Shown in pieces: positions 18,077-27,146 of a DNA stretch of 64,000 nt. The DNA is from Bacillus_BD sp963787345. GTDB lineage: Bacteria > Bacillota > Bacilli > Bacillales > Cytobacillaceae. The notes below the pieces were generated by a model that made no database searches, was not told the origin of the DNA, and was given only the letters and a program-made list of their open reading frames with translations. Both the position numbers and the translations under genes were made by a program. Positions within the stretch are counted from its first letter, which is position 1; each line of letters opens with the position of its first letter. Location: assembly GCA_963787345.1 (NCBI GenBank), contig CAWBCW010000005.1, positions 186,001 through 250,000 of the forward strand, given 5' to 3'.

Positions 18077-18259
18077 TCACTTGCCTATTTTTTCACTTTT
18101 TTCATCTTCATCAATCATTAAATCCTGAGTAGAATTCTTAAATTCTTTTAAGGTTTGACCAACCGCACGTCCTAGTTCTGGCAATTTTTTCGGTCCAAAA
18201 ATAATCAGCGCAAGAACTAAAATTAAAATTAAACCTGGAATTCCAATATTAGATATCAT
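18077..18259 (-). CDS. tatA: TatA-family twin-arginine translocase pore subunit
   Basis: 60 residues: a single N-terminal transmembrane helix (GIPGLILILVLALIIFG), the FGPKKLPELGRAVG hinge and amphipathic helix typical of TatA/E, and a charged tail (LMIDEDEKSEKIGK). It overlaps the end of the upstream Fe-S gene by 4 nt and is last in the operon of the Tat-dependent molybdoenzyme, suggesting a dedicated or co-induced TatA for exporting that enzyme. TatC is not in this window. Confidence 0.92.
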   Translation of the reverse strand: MISNIGIPGLILILVLALIIFGPKKLPELGRAVGQTLKEFKNSTQDLMIDEDEKSEKIGK

Positions 18260-19173
18260 CCTATCTGCTCTCCTTTCTGTAATAATTGATTCAATTTTGT
18301 ACAGGGTGTACAGACTTCATCGTATTCACGAAGTGTTTTAAAAGAGTGCTGACAAGATTTGCACTCCTTCTCATAAATAAACAAGTCTATTTCTTTTGTT
18401 TTCACGATTTTATCTTCGATTATAATTGCCTGCTCCGGACAAATATCTGCACACAATCCACAAGAAGTGCATTCCTCTAGTGAAAGAGAAAAGCAATCCT
18501 CTTGCATCGAGAAACATTTTGGGTTACAAATTCTCTCACAAACCGTACAAAGTGTACATTTTTCAATATCGATCGTTATGTTGATAAATTGAAAGTCTGT
18601 ATAATACTGTCGTAAATCTAATGCCTCATGATTAAACCGCCACTTAGCAGGTGCCATTTGCTTCATTAAAAATTTGCTTTCTTTTTTCCACAGAGAAAAA
18701 AATTCTCTTCTTGAACAAACTTCTTCATCCCCAACGGAATCAGTCGAAATCAAGAATGGGGATTCCCCTAGTTCCTTAAGCATTCCATTTACTTGTTCAA
18801 TCCGATGCATCCAATCTTGGATGAAGGATTCATCTTCAAAAGTAATGGATTTAACGCCTTTTTTATGAAGAATCAGCAACTCTGTCGTTGTTGGAAATTG
18901 ACTATCGGATATGATTAGGCAATTTTGTTTTATTTTCCTTTTCGGAAGAATGCCTGCAACAGCTTGAACAGGGCATGCTGCCATACATTCTCCACACTGT
19001 ACACATTCGTGAACATCTATTACTGGCTTTCCATTCGTTATTGAAATAGCGCTCTTTTCACAGGCACCAATACATTTTGCACAATTAGAATGATGGCTTT
19101 TATGACGAGTACAGGAAGACAATATTTCATATTCATAATCTAAACTCTCTACCCACTTACTAAATAAAGCCAT
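18256..19173 (-). CDS. 4Fe-4S ferredoxin-type protein with several cluster motifs and a C-terminal zinc-ribbon-like end
   Basis: 305 residues. Cys-rich motifs in order: CAKCIGACEKSAIS, CVQCGECMAACPVQAV, a ~100-residue central domain without clusters, CTLCTVCERICNPKCF, CTSCGLCADICPEQAI, and an end motif CKSC...CTPC like a zinc ribbon. This suggests up to four [4Fe-4S] clusters. It is cytoplasmic (no signal). As part of the molybdoenzyme operon it may feed electrons or help in cofactor insertion, like NapF-type proteins. It is separated from the chaperone gene by a 260-bp gap that holds an inverted-repeat element. Confidence 0.8.
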   Translation of the reverse strand: MALFSKWVESLDYEYEILSSCTRHKSHHSNCAKCIGACEKSAISITNGKPVIDVHECVQCGECMAACPVQAVAGILPKRKIKQNCLIISDSQFPTTTELLILHKKGVKSITFEDESFIQDWMHRIEQVNGMLKELGESPFLISTDSVGDEEVCSRREFFSLWKKESKFLMKQMAPAKWRFNHEALDLRQYYTDFQFINITIDIEKCTLCTVCERICNPKCFSMQEDCFSLSLEECTSCGLCADICPEQAIIIEDKIVKTKEIDLFIYEKECKSCQHSFKTLREYDEVCTPCTKLNQLLQKGEQIG

Positions 19174-19304
19174 AATAAGCCACCACCTATTTTTAGTTCA
19201 TTTATTGTATATCAAATTCGCCCGTCGAATTTGCATCCGGATACAATCTCTGAGCTCGCTCAAGAAATTACCTTAAAAAATCTAAAGACTCGCCCGGAGG
19301 CTTC

Positions 19305-19434
19305 AACTTCATTCAGCCGGGGTTTGAACGCTTAATGAATTGACAAAACCCTGCATTCATCTCACCACTTATAGAAATGGGAGACTTAATCCCTGTCGCA
19401 AGCTTTCGGTACAAAACATTTGCTGAATGAAGTT
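19305..19434. repeat. Short element bounded by 13-bp perfect inverted repeats
   Basis: aacttcattcagc at 19305-19317 and gctgaatgaagtt at 19422-19434 are exact inverted repeats 104 bp apart. The right arm overlaps the chaperone gene's stop codon. The interior has GC-rich patches and no ORF. It resembles a MITE-like or intergenic palindromic repeat. Confidence 0.5.
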
Positions 19435-20116
19435 AAATACTTGGAACAGCAACATTTTCACTGCTATCAATAAATTCCTGCATGAGTTCCCGATCCCATA
19501 TGAGAATTCCCCATATCAGTTCGATGAGGCCGCCATAAAATCCAATGGTACCATTTTCTTTTGCATCTCTGCATAGTTCAGGAATCCAGGAAAGCAAATG
19601 TTCATCAATAAATGAAATTTGCTCTCTTATCCCAGAAAGTTGTTGATCTCGTTCTAATGCTGGTAATCGATTACTTAAAATGGAAAGTAACATGAGCTCA
19701 AGGCCGATATGATCTTCAGGCTGTGAATCTTTTCTTTTACTTTCCAAACCATTTGCGTTTAACAATTGTTTTATTTGGTATGTGGTCCATCCAAAGTATA
19801 TCTTCTCATTCGTTCGATATAAAGATTCCCAAGGCGGTGCTTTCGGAAGTCCTGGCCCAATAAAGAGTTCTGTGTACTCGACCATGACAAGCTCTTTTGC
19901 CTCTTCCTCGGAAAGAACCTCTAGGTTGGATGAACAATTTAGCAGTTGGTGTAATCCGGACTCCATCTGTGGATTCGCACATTCTACCGGAAACTCTCCC
20001 CAAAATTTCTTTGTAAAAGAGATTTTATTTGGTCCCTGTATAGGCTCTAGCAAACTATTTGCAAAAAACTCATACAAGGAATGTCCGCAAGCTCCATATT
20101 TCATTCCAAGATTCAT
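19433..20116 (-). CDS. TorD/DmsD-family molybdoenzyme chaperone
   Basis: 227 residues, all-helical, with the family features ELFIGPGLPKAPPWESLYRT (the F-x-G-x-x-x-x-x-P-P-Y/W-E-S-x-Y motif) and EPEDHIGLELMLLS-like sequence (here QPEDHIGLELML). These proteins hold the catalytic subunit and its Tat signal until the Mo cofactor is inserted. The gene starts 19 bp after the membrane subunit and belongs to the same operon. The start codon choice is secure to within a few codons. Its stop is fused with one arm of the adjacent inverted repeat. Confidence 0.85.
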   Translation of the reverse strand: MNLGMKYGACGHSLYEFFANSLLEPIQGPNKISFTKKFWGEFPVECANPQMESGLHQLLNCSSNLEVLSEEEAKELVMVEYTELFIGPGLPKAPPWESLYRTNEKIYFGWTTYQIKQLLNANGLESKRKDSQPEDHIGLELMLLSILSNRLPALERDQQLSGIREQISFIDEHLLSWIPELCRDAKENGTIGFYGGLIELIWGILIWDRELMQEFIDSSENVAVPSI

Positions 20117-20135
20117 TCATAACCTTTCATCCCCT

Positions 20136-21359
20136 CTATTGAGCAGCTTTCGTACCCTCAAGCTGCATTAAATCTGTAGGTTTTGACTTCTTCTTCCGAT
20201 CGATAAGAATCAGACGTGAAAGGATCGTAAAGAGCAGCGCTCCAAATGCGATCATTCCAACCGCAATGGTTAGTTCAATAAATGACGGTGCATATTGTCC
20301 ATGAAGCGTCCAAAAGTCTGGGAACACATTCGGACTGTCACTCGGCGTATAAGCCCCCAAAGTGATTCCTGGTGCTCCTGCTACGTTCGGATAAATAAAT
20401 GAAGTTAATAGAAGCCATACCCGTTTAAAGAATACACCTAGAATAATTAATACAGATGAGAAAATCACCAAGCTCGTTTTTTCGCGATTCTTTTTAAATA
20501 GTAAAATCGCTAATGGAATCACAAATCCTAAGATTACTTCTCCCCAGAAATATGGAGCCATTGATCCTTTCAGCATTTCATTTAACACGAGCATCATAGA
20601 TTCTTCCCGAGGATAGTACATCGTCAAGACTTCAGAGAATACAAGATAAGCATCGACTGCCACACAAGTTACTAAAAGGCCTGCTAAAGTAGTAATCAGC
20701 TTTTTCTCGACAGTAAATACATTTAACTTTTTCAAAAGCACAAGAACAATAAGTAGAAGGGCAAGTCCTGAGTCTAAAGCAGACGCTACGAATAAAGGTG
20801 CCATGATCGCACTATGCCATCCTGCACGAGCAACTTGCAGTCCAAATACCCAAGCTGTTACGGAGTGAACAAGAATAGCAACAGGTAACGCAATTCTAGA
20901 CATAACAGCTAAAGCCTTTTGACTTGGCTCCTTCCGAGTCATTAAATACAGATAAATTACATTAACCAATAAATAAAGACTAACTACCACAACATCCCAC
21001 ATTAAAGGTGACTTGAATTGAGGATGTAACAATAGATTAAGAAATCGAAACGGACTTCCTAAGTCAATCATGATAAACGCGGCGGCTATCACAATACAGA
21101 CTGTTGAAAGAATTGTAGCCGGCTTTGCGACAACTTTAAAGGATGGGATATTGAATACGGTAGCCGATGAAGAAACAATTAATCCACCGGCAGATAATCC
21201 GACAAAAAACATAAACATAATAATGTAAAGACCCCATGAGGTCGCATTGTTCATCCCTGTTACACCGAGTCCATTTACAAGTTGATAACCTAATGCAACG
21301 AACCCCGCTAAACTTAAGATACTAACGGTTCCAATCCAAATAGATAGATTTCGACTCAT
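20136..21359 (-). CDS. NrfD/PsrC-type membrane anchor subunit
   Basis: 407 residues, nine to ten hydrophobic helices, e.g. LGLYIIMFMFFVGLSAGGLI-like TM2, where the GLSAGG motif is typical of NrfD-family quinol-binding subunits. A long periplasmic-side loop before the final helix (LGAYTPSDSPNVFPDF) is also family-like. It exchanges electrons between the menaquinone pool and the Fe-S subunit. ATG 21359 (GGAGGG 9 nt upstream) is preferred to an ATG 21 nt earlier that would overlap the previous gene by 4 nt. Together with the two genes upstream it makes a Psr/Dms/Srd-like three-subunit enzyme. Confidence 0.85.
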   Translation of the reverse strand: MSRNLSIWIGTVSILSLAGFVALGYQLVNGLGVTGMNNATSWGLYIIMFMFFVGLSAGGLIVSSSATVFNIPSFKVVAKPATILSTVCIVIAAAFIMIDLGSPFRFLNLLLHPQFKSPLMWDVVVVSLYLLVNVIYLYLMTRKEPSQKALAVMSRIALPVAILVHSVTAWVFGLQVARAGWHSAIMAPLFVASALDSGLALLLIVLVLLKKLNVFTVEKKLITTLAGLLVTCVAVDAYLVFSEVLTMYYPREESMMLVLNEMLKGSMAPYFWGEVILGFVIPLAILLFKKNREKTSLVIFSSVLIILGVFFKRVWLLLTSFIYPNVAGAPGITLGAYTPSDSPNVFPDFWTLHGQYAPSFIELTIAVGMIAFGALLFTILSRLILIDRKKKSKPTDLMQLEGTKAAQ

Positions 21360-21376
21360 TTGATAGTTCCCTCCAA

Positions 21377-21997
21377 TCATAAACCCAAATAGTAGACTTG
21401 TGGTTTTGTACCTTTTTCTTTTAAAAGGGTATCTCCGTTCTTTTCCCGAATTAATCGGGATGGTTCACTGTCAGGATCATCTAAATCGCCGAAAATTCTT
21501 GCCTCTGCCGGGCAGCAGACTACACACATCGGATCCAACCCATCATCGGTCCTTTCTTGACACATGGAGCATTTTTCAACAACTCCGACAGGTCGGACAG
21601 GTACATTATGATCTCCATAATTAAATCCAGGGTGGCGAATCGCCTCTTCCCAATTGAAAACACGAACATTATAAGGACAAGCGGCCATACAATAACGACA
21701 GCCAATACAGCGATTATAGTCAATGAGAACTCGACCATCTTCGTCTTTGTAAGTTGCCTCGACTGGACATACCTTTACACAGGCGGCATTTTCACAGTGC
21801 TGACAGGCAACAGGGATATATTTCTTCTCGAGATCCGGATAAACTCCTTGTACTCCATCAATTTCCTCGGAACCTTCGGAAAGAACTCGATTCCATAGCA
21901 TTCCCATCGGGACATTATTTTGCATTTTACAAGCATTTACACAAGTATGACAGCCAATACATTTATTTAAATCAATAACCATTCCTAGCTTAGTCAT
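21377..21997 (-). CDS. DmsB/PsrB-type electron-transfer subunit, four [4Fe-4S] motifs
   Basis: 206 residues with four Cys groups: CIGCHTCVNACK, CQHCENAACVKVCP, CIGCRYCMAACP, and CSMCQERTDDGLDPMCVVCCP, the standard DmsB layout. It docks to the catalytic subunit outside the membrane and passes electrons to the NrfD-like anchor. It lacks its own signal and is expected to be co-exported with the Tat-signalled catalytic subunit. It starts 10 bp after that gene. Confidence 0.92.
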   Translation of the reverse strand: MTKLGMVIDLNKCIGCHTCVNACKMQNNVPMGMLWNRVLSEGSEEIDGVQGVYPDLEKKYIPVACQHCENAACVKVCPVEATYKDEDGRVLIDYNRCIGCRYCMAACPYNVRVFNWEEAIRHPGFNYGDHNVPVRPVGVVEKCSMCQERTDDGLDPMCVVCCPAEARIFGDLDDPDSEPSRLIREKNGDTLLKEKGTKPQVYYLGL

Positions 21998-22007
21998 AAC
22001 ATCACCC

Positions 22008-24371
22008 CTAAATTTTCTTCACTTCAACTAACGTATCATTAAATGGAATTACGGGACCGTATCGCAACTTATACTGACGAGGATTCAATTTGTCATTTGT
22101 GACATTTTGAAGGTTTCCCCCTTCCATATGCTTCGTCCACCAACCTTCATATAATCGTATCTGCCCTGGTCTAAGAGATTCTGTTAATTTACAATTAGCC
22201 TTAAAACTACCTCGATCATTAAATACTTCTACGATATCACCATTTTTTATATCTCTGCCTTTTGCATCCTTTGGATTCATTTCCAATCGTGGACCTGGAT
22301 CGATTTGGTTAATCCATTTCGCATTGGTAAATTGTGAATGAACACGATATTTCGTATGTGCCTGGCTAAATAGCAGAGGATATTTTTTCCTTAATGGATT
22401 GTCAGATGAAGCCTCTCCCGCTTCTTCAAAGTTCGGTAGTGCTTGGTGGTCTTCTGCTAATTTTTCATGATAAAGTTCCATTTTCTTAGATGGTGTTTTA
22501 TACTTTTGATTCATAAATCCACGGTAAGGCTCCTCTGGTACCTTTAAACGCTCAATACAGTTATTCTTGAGAAGGCTTTCAATGGTAATTCCTTTTAATA
22601 CTGGATCATCTGAATTCAAGCGTGCTCTTTGATATTCCTCCGGTGTCTTAGGTAAATAATGTGCAAGCCCAAGTTTTTGTGCCAATTCTTTTTCAATTTG
22701 AAAGTCAGACTTACTTTCGTGTAAAGGCTCAATGACTTTCTGTGAAAGAAGAACATGAGAACGGTTGACTTGCATATTCACGATATCGTATTCACTCTCA
22801 AAGCTTGTGCATGCAGGAAGAACGATATCAGAGAAATTAACACTTGGGTTATGGAAAGGATCAATGGTCACAACAAAGTCTAATGAATTAATCCAATCAA
22901 TTGTTTTACTCAAATTAGCAAAATGCTGTTGTAAAGTATTGCCAATGTTAATAACCGCTTTTACAGAGTTTGGTTTTTCACGCATATCCGGTGTTGTCAT
23001 CTCAAGCGGTGTCGCTTTAAACTGTGGCGGCAGCTCCCATGTACCAAGAGTCGCCCCCCATGATGTACCATGGAATAAAGCATTGCCAACGGCGCCGCCA
23101 ACCCGTCCAATATTACCTGTTAAGGCACCAAGGATCGCTCCTGAATGACCTGTAATATCTGCATTCGTATACTTATCACCACCGCCAAATCCCCATCCAA
23201 GAACAGCTGGGCCACGAGTCGCATAATCTTTCGTTAATTCAAAAATCGTATTCTCATCAATTTCTGTTTTTTCTGCAGCCCATTTAAGGGTATATGGCTT
23301 TTGGTTTTCTTTTAGTGAAGTAAATACGGTTTTTACTTTTACCCCATTAACCGTAAACTCACCTTCTAATTTCGCCTTAACACCTTCTGCATTGTAAGCC
23401 TTTGCAGAATTACTGTTCTCATCCCAAACAAGGAATGGATTATTTTCTCCACCTTCTTCAGCGTCATTTACTCTTAGTAATTGCTGATTATCTTGTCTGA
23501 CTAAAAATGGTGAAGAAGTATTTTTCACTAGGTAAGCGTGATCATACCAATTATTTTCTAAGATAAGGGTTATCATTCCAAGTAACAATGCTGCATCTGT
23601 ACCAGGCTTTATCGCAATCCATTGATCCGATTTAGACGCCGTTGTTGTAAAGGTAGGATCAATCGAGATAATTTTCGCTCCAGCCTCTTTTGCTTTAAAA
23701 AAGAACTTTGAATCAGTGAGTGAAGTTTCAAGGGTATTACATCCTAAAAGGATAATAGTACTTGAATTCACCCAGTCTGATGTTTCGTTCTGTACATACC
23801 CATAGGCCTGTCCACCGATACATTCTTCCAAACCATTCGCTAAACCTATATCAATTCCACTTTCAATCGCAAATTGTGCACCTAGCAAGGATGGCAGGAA
23901 TGGATAAGCATATTCGACTGTTGTTGAGCAGCTAAATAGAATCGATTCACCACCATGTTTACTTTTTAACTCTTTTAGTTTGTCAGCAATGGTTGTAAGT
24001 GCTTCATCCCATGTGATCGAAACAAATTTTCCTTCTCCTCTTTCACCAACACGTTTTAATGGGGTTTTCAGACGATCTGGACTATAAATCCTTTCTAATT
24101 CGCTCAGTCCTTTTAAACAAACGGTTGAAAATCGTTTATCTGTCCAATTGTTTGGAACAAGTTTCACAAATTTGCCTTCTCTCACGGTACATTCAAAGGC
24201 ACATCGTCCACCACAGTTGGTTGTATGGTAAGTGTAGGCAAGTTTTTCAATAGGTTCACCTTTGGCATCAGCTGTCTGAAACCATTTCTTTGAAAAAAGA
24301 GAACCTGAGAGTCCTAGTGCTGTTGTTCCAGCTGCACCAGCCTTTATAAAATTTCTTCTTGATATCGTCAT
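22008..24371 (-). CDS. Tat-exported molybdopterin oxidoreductase, catalytic subunit
   Basis: 787 residues of the DMSO reductase superfamily. A twin-arginine signal (TISRRNFIKAGAAGTTALG) directs folded export. A [4Fe-4S] site follows: C-x3-C-x3-C-x23-C (CGGRCAFEC then TVCLKG; Cys57/61/65/89 in the longer frame). Molybdopterin-binding segments include IILLGCNTLETS, VNMQVNRSHVLLSQKV and the C-terminal MNPKDAKGRDIKNGDIVEVF domain. I cannot identify the Mo ligand with confidence. The start is ATG 24371; a GTG four codons earlier has no spacing to a site. Gene order catalytic-FeS-anchor resembles polysulfide, thiosulfate or selenate reductases; substrate unknown. Confidence 0.88.
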   Translation of the reverse strand: MTISRRNFIKAGAAGTTALGLSGSLFSKKWFQTADAKGEPIEKLAYTYHTTNCGGRCAFECTVREGKFVKLVPNNWTDKRFSTVCLKGLSELERIYSPDRLKTPLKRVGERGEGKFVSITWDEALTTIADKLKELKSKHGGESILFSCSTTVEYAYPFLPSLLGAQFAIESGIDIGLANGLEECIGGQAYGYVQNETSDWVNSSTIILLGCNTLETSLTDSKFFFKAKEAGAKIISIDPTFTTTASKSDQWIAIKPGTDAALLLGMITLILENNWYDHAYLVKNTSSPFLVRQDNQQLLRVNDAEEGGENNPFLVWDENSNSAKAYNAEGVKAKLEGEFTVNGVKVKTVFTSLKENQKPYTLKWAAEKTEIDENTIFELTKDYATRGPAVLGWGFGGGDKYTNADITGHSGAILGALTGNIGRVGGAVGNALFHGTSWGATLGTWELPPQFKATPLEMTTPDMREKPNSVKAVINIGNTLQQHFANLSKTIDWINSLDFVVTIDPFHNPSVNFSDIVLPACTSFESEYDIVNMQVNRSHVLLSQKVIEPLHESKSDFQIEKELAQKLGLAHYLPKTPEEYQRARLNSDDPVLKGITIESLLKNNCIERLKVPEEPYRGFMNQKYKTPSKKMELYHEKLAEDHQALPNFEEAGEASSDNPLRKKYPLLFSQAHTKYRVHSQFTNAKWINQIDPGPRLEMNPKDAKGRDIKNGDIVEVFNDRGSFKANCKLTESLRPGQIRLYEGWWTKHMEGGNLQNVTNDKLNPRQYKLRYGPVIPFNDTLVEVKKI

Positions 24372-24540
24372 TTTGATTCTCACTCCATTTCCATTCCCGT
24401 ATGTAAAGATACGATTAGTAGAGCATATTAACGTTGAGATGTTTCTTCTGAATTCGAGTTATTTTCTCTTACAACTTCATTCTAGTACGAACTATCCAAA
24501 ATGAGGAGTGTGGGTTCCTCTACACTTTTGATTGTAAAAA

Positions 24541-24622
24541 TGTGCATATTTCACAGTATCTTCGTACGTTTATATCGTAAAATTTGAATAAAAATTGGAT
24601 AAACAGTGAACAAACAGTGAAC
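24541..24622. promoter_or_regulatory. Regulatory-looking sites upstream of the molybdoenzyme operon
   Basis: Two elements lie in the 385-bp gap between the PucR gene's 3' end and the catalytic-subunit start. One is tgtgcatatttcaca at 24541-24555, a CRP/FNR-like dyad one base shorter than the usual spacing. The other is a perfect tandem repeat of aaacagtgaac at 24601-24611 and 24612-24622. Period 11 places both copies on one DNA face. Confidence 0.4.
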
Positions 24623-24756
24623 CTCGATTGTTTTTATCATTTAACAAAGAGTTTTATCGTAAAAGTTCCGTCACAAAGCAGACATACTTACACACTGCAA
24701 TCCAAAGCATGAATCTATTTCGAAATAAAAAGAACGGCACAAATAAGAATGTTCTT

Positions 24757-26337
24757 CTAAAAAGACATAGAATAATGAATTTTAACAGCGACCATTAAAT
24801 TCAAAAAATCCACGTTATTTTGAAGATACACGCCCGTCATGTCTTCAATCTTTTTAAGTGGATTTCTTAATGTATTCGGATGAATGTATAGGGAGTCTGA
24901 TACTTCATTAATATTGGCTTGATACTGAAAATAGGCTTTAAGGGTTTTTATATATTCTTTCCCTAGCCTCTCATCGCTTTCAATTAAAGTTGATAGATAT
25001 TCTTCACAAAAGTCATATAACATCTCCTTATGTAAATGAATAATGAGATTAAATATACCCAAATCATGAATATGAAAAACATGATTATTTTCCAACCACA
25101 CTTTGCCAAATTGTAAAGCCATTTTGGCTTCCTGATAACTTTTATTGAGATTCACGCTATCTTGATACCATCTCCCGATCCCTACATGAAATTGGCAATC
25201 TGTCCAATGACTCGAAAGGTCCTTTTCAATTGTTGCAGCGATTTCAAATACAAAACTTTTTCTTTTACTTGGTGTACGATTTTCATCATCTTTCAAGAGA
25301 ACAACAATCTGATCCTGAAAAGGAAAAAGAATGATTTCCTCATTAAAGTGTGATAAATCACTCTCTAAATAAGCAATCATCTCATCCATCCACTCTAAAT
25401 GAAGCGTCCATTCACCAGACAAAGCAACATCAATCACAAATAAATGATGTGGCTTATCCAAGTTCCATCCCCATGCTTTTGCTTGTTTGACTAGAACCTT
25501 TTTCGACTCAAACTTGTGATAGAGTAAATCATAAATAAAATGCTCTTTCATTTTTTCCTGTTGATCCCGAATGATTTCATCTGTTTGAAAATAAAGCGCT
25601 GACAATCCAATAAATTTATCAATGAACATCCTCTGCCATTCTTCTAAATTTGCATTCACAACTAAAGTTAGTTGGACTTGTCCTGCGATATTCATGTTGT
25701 ACCTTTCATAAGGAGCTTCTTCCTCTACAGCAAGGGGTTGTTCTGATAAATAAAGAGTAGGATTGTTTGTCTTCCTATTGTACTGCCCACTTTCTTTCAG
25801 CCACTGCAATGTTTTTTCAATCTCTTCTTGAAAACCAATTTGCCAAAGGAGTTGGTTATTTTCATCAAAAAAGAGAAAGGGTGTTTCTAAAGCTGCAGAA
25901 AGGTCAGCAGCGATATTCATAAATCCTTTATTCATAAAGCCATTTAACTCCATACTCATCCTGCTAAAGGCATGATACCGCTTCCCAAAATTAAGAATTT
26001 CAGAAATAGAGATAGATTCCTCTGCTCGAATGATCGGTACTCTACATTCAGACAACAGAGTGAGGCAATCTTCTTGAATGAACCTATCATGTTGTTGACA
26101 AATGATCATTCCAATGAGATTCGAATCTTGAATCAATTGATTAACGCACTTTTTATTGCTTAGCTTTAAACATTCCTCTTCATTATCCAGAAGAAGCAAA
26201 GTTGGACGATCAAGCCACTGTTCAGGAATGACAGTTGAAACGTTCTCAAAATAAGTTTCTCCCCTTGGCAATGGTGTTAAAAAAGTAAGTTGATAGAGCG
26301 GAATATGAAATAAAACGTCCTGAAATACGGCTCTCAT
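24757..26337 (-). CDS. PucR-family transcriptional regulator
   Basis: 526 residues. N-terminal PucR sensor-like domain (TLLLLDNEEECLKL, LIGMIICQQHDR), a central degenerate GGDEF/CdaR-like region (YHKFESKKVLVKQAKAWGWN, FHVGIGRWYQDSVNLNKSYQ), and a C-terminal HTH_30: LKAYFQYQANINEVSDSLYI then HPNTLRNPLKKIE. Such proteins usually activate catabolic genes in response to purine or organic-acid ligands. It is 9 bp after the Fe-S gene 26347-26901 on the same strand and lies between the two molybdoenzyme units, so it probably controls them. Ligand unknown. Confidence 0.85.
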   Translation of the reverse strand: MRAVFQDVLFHIPLYQLTFLTPLPRGETYFENVSTVIPEQWLDRPTLLLLDNEEECLKLSNKKCVNQLIQDSNLIGMIICQQHDRFIQEDCLTLLSECRVPIIRAEESISISEILNFGKRYHAFSRMSMELNGFMNKGFMNIAADLSAALETPFLFFDENNQLLWQIGFQEEIEKTLQWLKESGQYNRKTNNPTLYLSEQPLAVEEEAPYERYNMNIAGQVQLTLVVNANLEEWQRMFIDKFIGLSALYFQTDEIIRDQQEKMKEHFIYDLLYHKFESKKVLVKQAKAWGWNLDKPHHLFVIDVALSGEWTLHLEWMDEMIAYLESDLSHFNEEIILFPFQDQIVVLLKDDENRTPSKRKSFVFEIAATIEKDLSSHWTDCQFHVGIGRWYQDSVNLNKSYQEAKMALQFGKVWLENNHVFHIHDLGIFNLIIHLHKEMLYDFCEEYLSTLIESDERLGKEYIKTLKAYFQYQANINEVSDSLYIHPNTLRNPLKKIEDMTGVYLQNNVDFLNLMVAVKIHYSMSF

Positions 26338-26346
26338 TTTTATCTA

Positions 26347-26901
26347 TCATCCTTCCCTCAAAAAAATATGCCCCTTTTGTTTTTTTATTATATTAATAGA
26401 AGGTCTTGTATAGGCAACAATGGGCACATCTGCATCTTGGAAGTTATTAGACTTAATTTCGTCTGAAGATACTTTCATGATGCTTAGCGCACTAGTTATG
26501 CAATTTTCTACACATACTGACCGTAAGCCTTGTTCAATCCGATCCACACAAAAATTACATTTATCGGCTCGATTGGTTTTTGGATTTAACTTTAAAGCGT
26601 CGAAGGGACATGCTTCAATGCATCGCGTACACCCTTTGCAGCGACTCGAATGATGAACAACAATTCCGTCTTCACGTACTTCAAAGTTATTCTCAGGGCA
26701 AACATACACACAAACAGGGTTAACACAATGATTACAAGAAATGGAAATATGCAATGGAGGTTCGTCTACATCCGATTCAATCGTCACGACATTTCTACGA
26801 TGGATCCCCATCAATCCATAAAAGTCATTACAGGCCATTTCACAAGTTTTACAATTGATACATCTATTAAGATCAATAGAAAATACTAAATGAGAAGTCA
26901 T
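26347..26901 (-). CDS. DmsB-like 4Fe-4S ferredoxin subunit
   Basis: 184 residues with four Cys groups: CINCKTCEMACN, CNHCVNPVCVYVCP, CKGCTRCIEACP, and CNFCVDRIEQGLRSVCVENC. It lacks a membrane partner of its own nearby. The divergent molybdoenzyme at 27147 lacks a Tat signal and an obvious electron partner, so these two probably form a cytoplasmic pair, which is inference from position. The ribosome binding site agaaggaatt precedes the ATG. It is followed immediately by the PucR regulator. Confidence 0.85.
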   Translation of the reverse strand: MTSHLVFSIDLNRCINCKTCEMACNDFYGLMGIHRRNVVTIESDVDEPPLHISISCNHCVNPVCVYVCPENNFEVREDGIVVHHSSRCKGCTRCIEACPFDALKLNPKTNRADKCNFCVDRIEQGLRSVCVENCITSALSIMKVSSDEIKSNNFQDADVPIVAYTRPSINIIKKQKGHIFLREG

Positions 26902-26957
26902 GAAGCAATTCCTTCTTTCTAAAATATTCGTAATTCATTATCTCTATTTAGTAGATA

Positions 26958-26988
26958 AGTACAGTAGGTTTCCTAACTCTACTGTACT
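26958..26988. promoter_or_regulatory. Perfect 10-bp dyad in the divergent control region
   Basis: agtacagtag at 26958-26967 and ctactgtact at 26979-26988 are exact inverted repeats around an 11-nt spacer, located 57 bp upstream of the Fe-S gene and 159 bp upstream of the second molybdoenzyme. No T-run follows on either strand, so an operator is more likely than a terminator. Confidence 0.45.
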
Positions 26989-27146
26989 CTTTATATCTTT
27001 ACATTTATTGTGGCTTGTGACAGTGATATCGGGCACAAATATAATCCCATTCGCCTCGATAAATAGGAAGTGACATTAAACAACCCTTTTGATTGGAACT
27101 CTGCTAAAATATCCTTATACGATTAAAATATACGAGGAGAATATGA

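Noticed and set aside
22765..23148. 127-residue plus-strand ORF
   Set aside because: Antisense to the molybdoenzyme catalytic subunit; the sense frame has clear family motifs.
24541..24555. FNR/CRP site
   Set aside because: Spacing is one base short of the TGTGA-N6-TCACA consensus, so it is only mentioned within the regulatory region and not called as a site.
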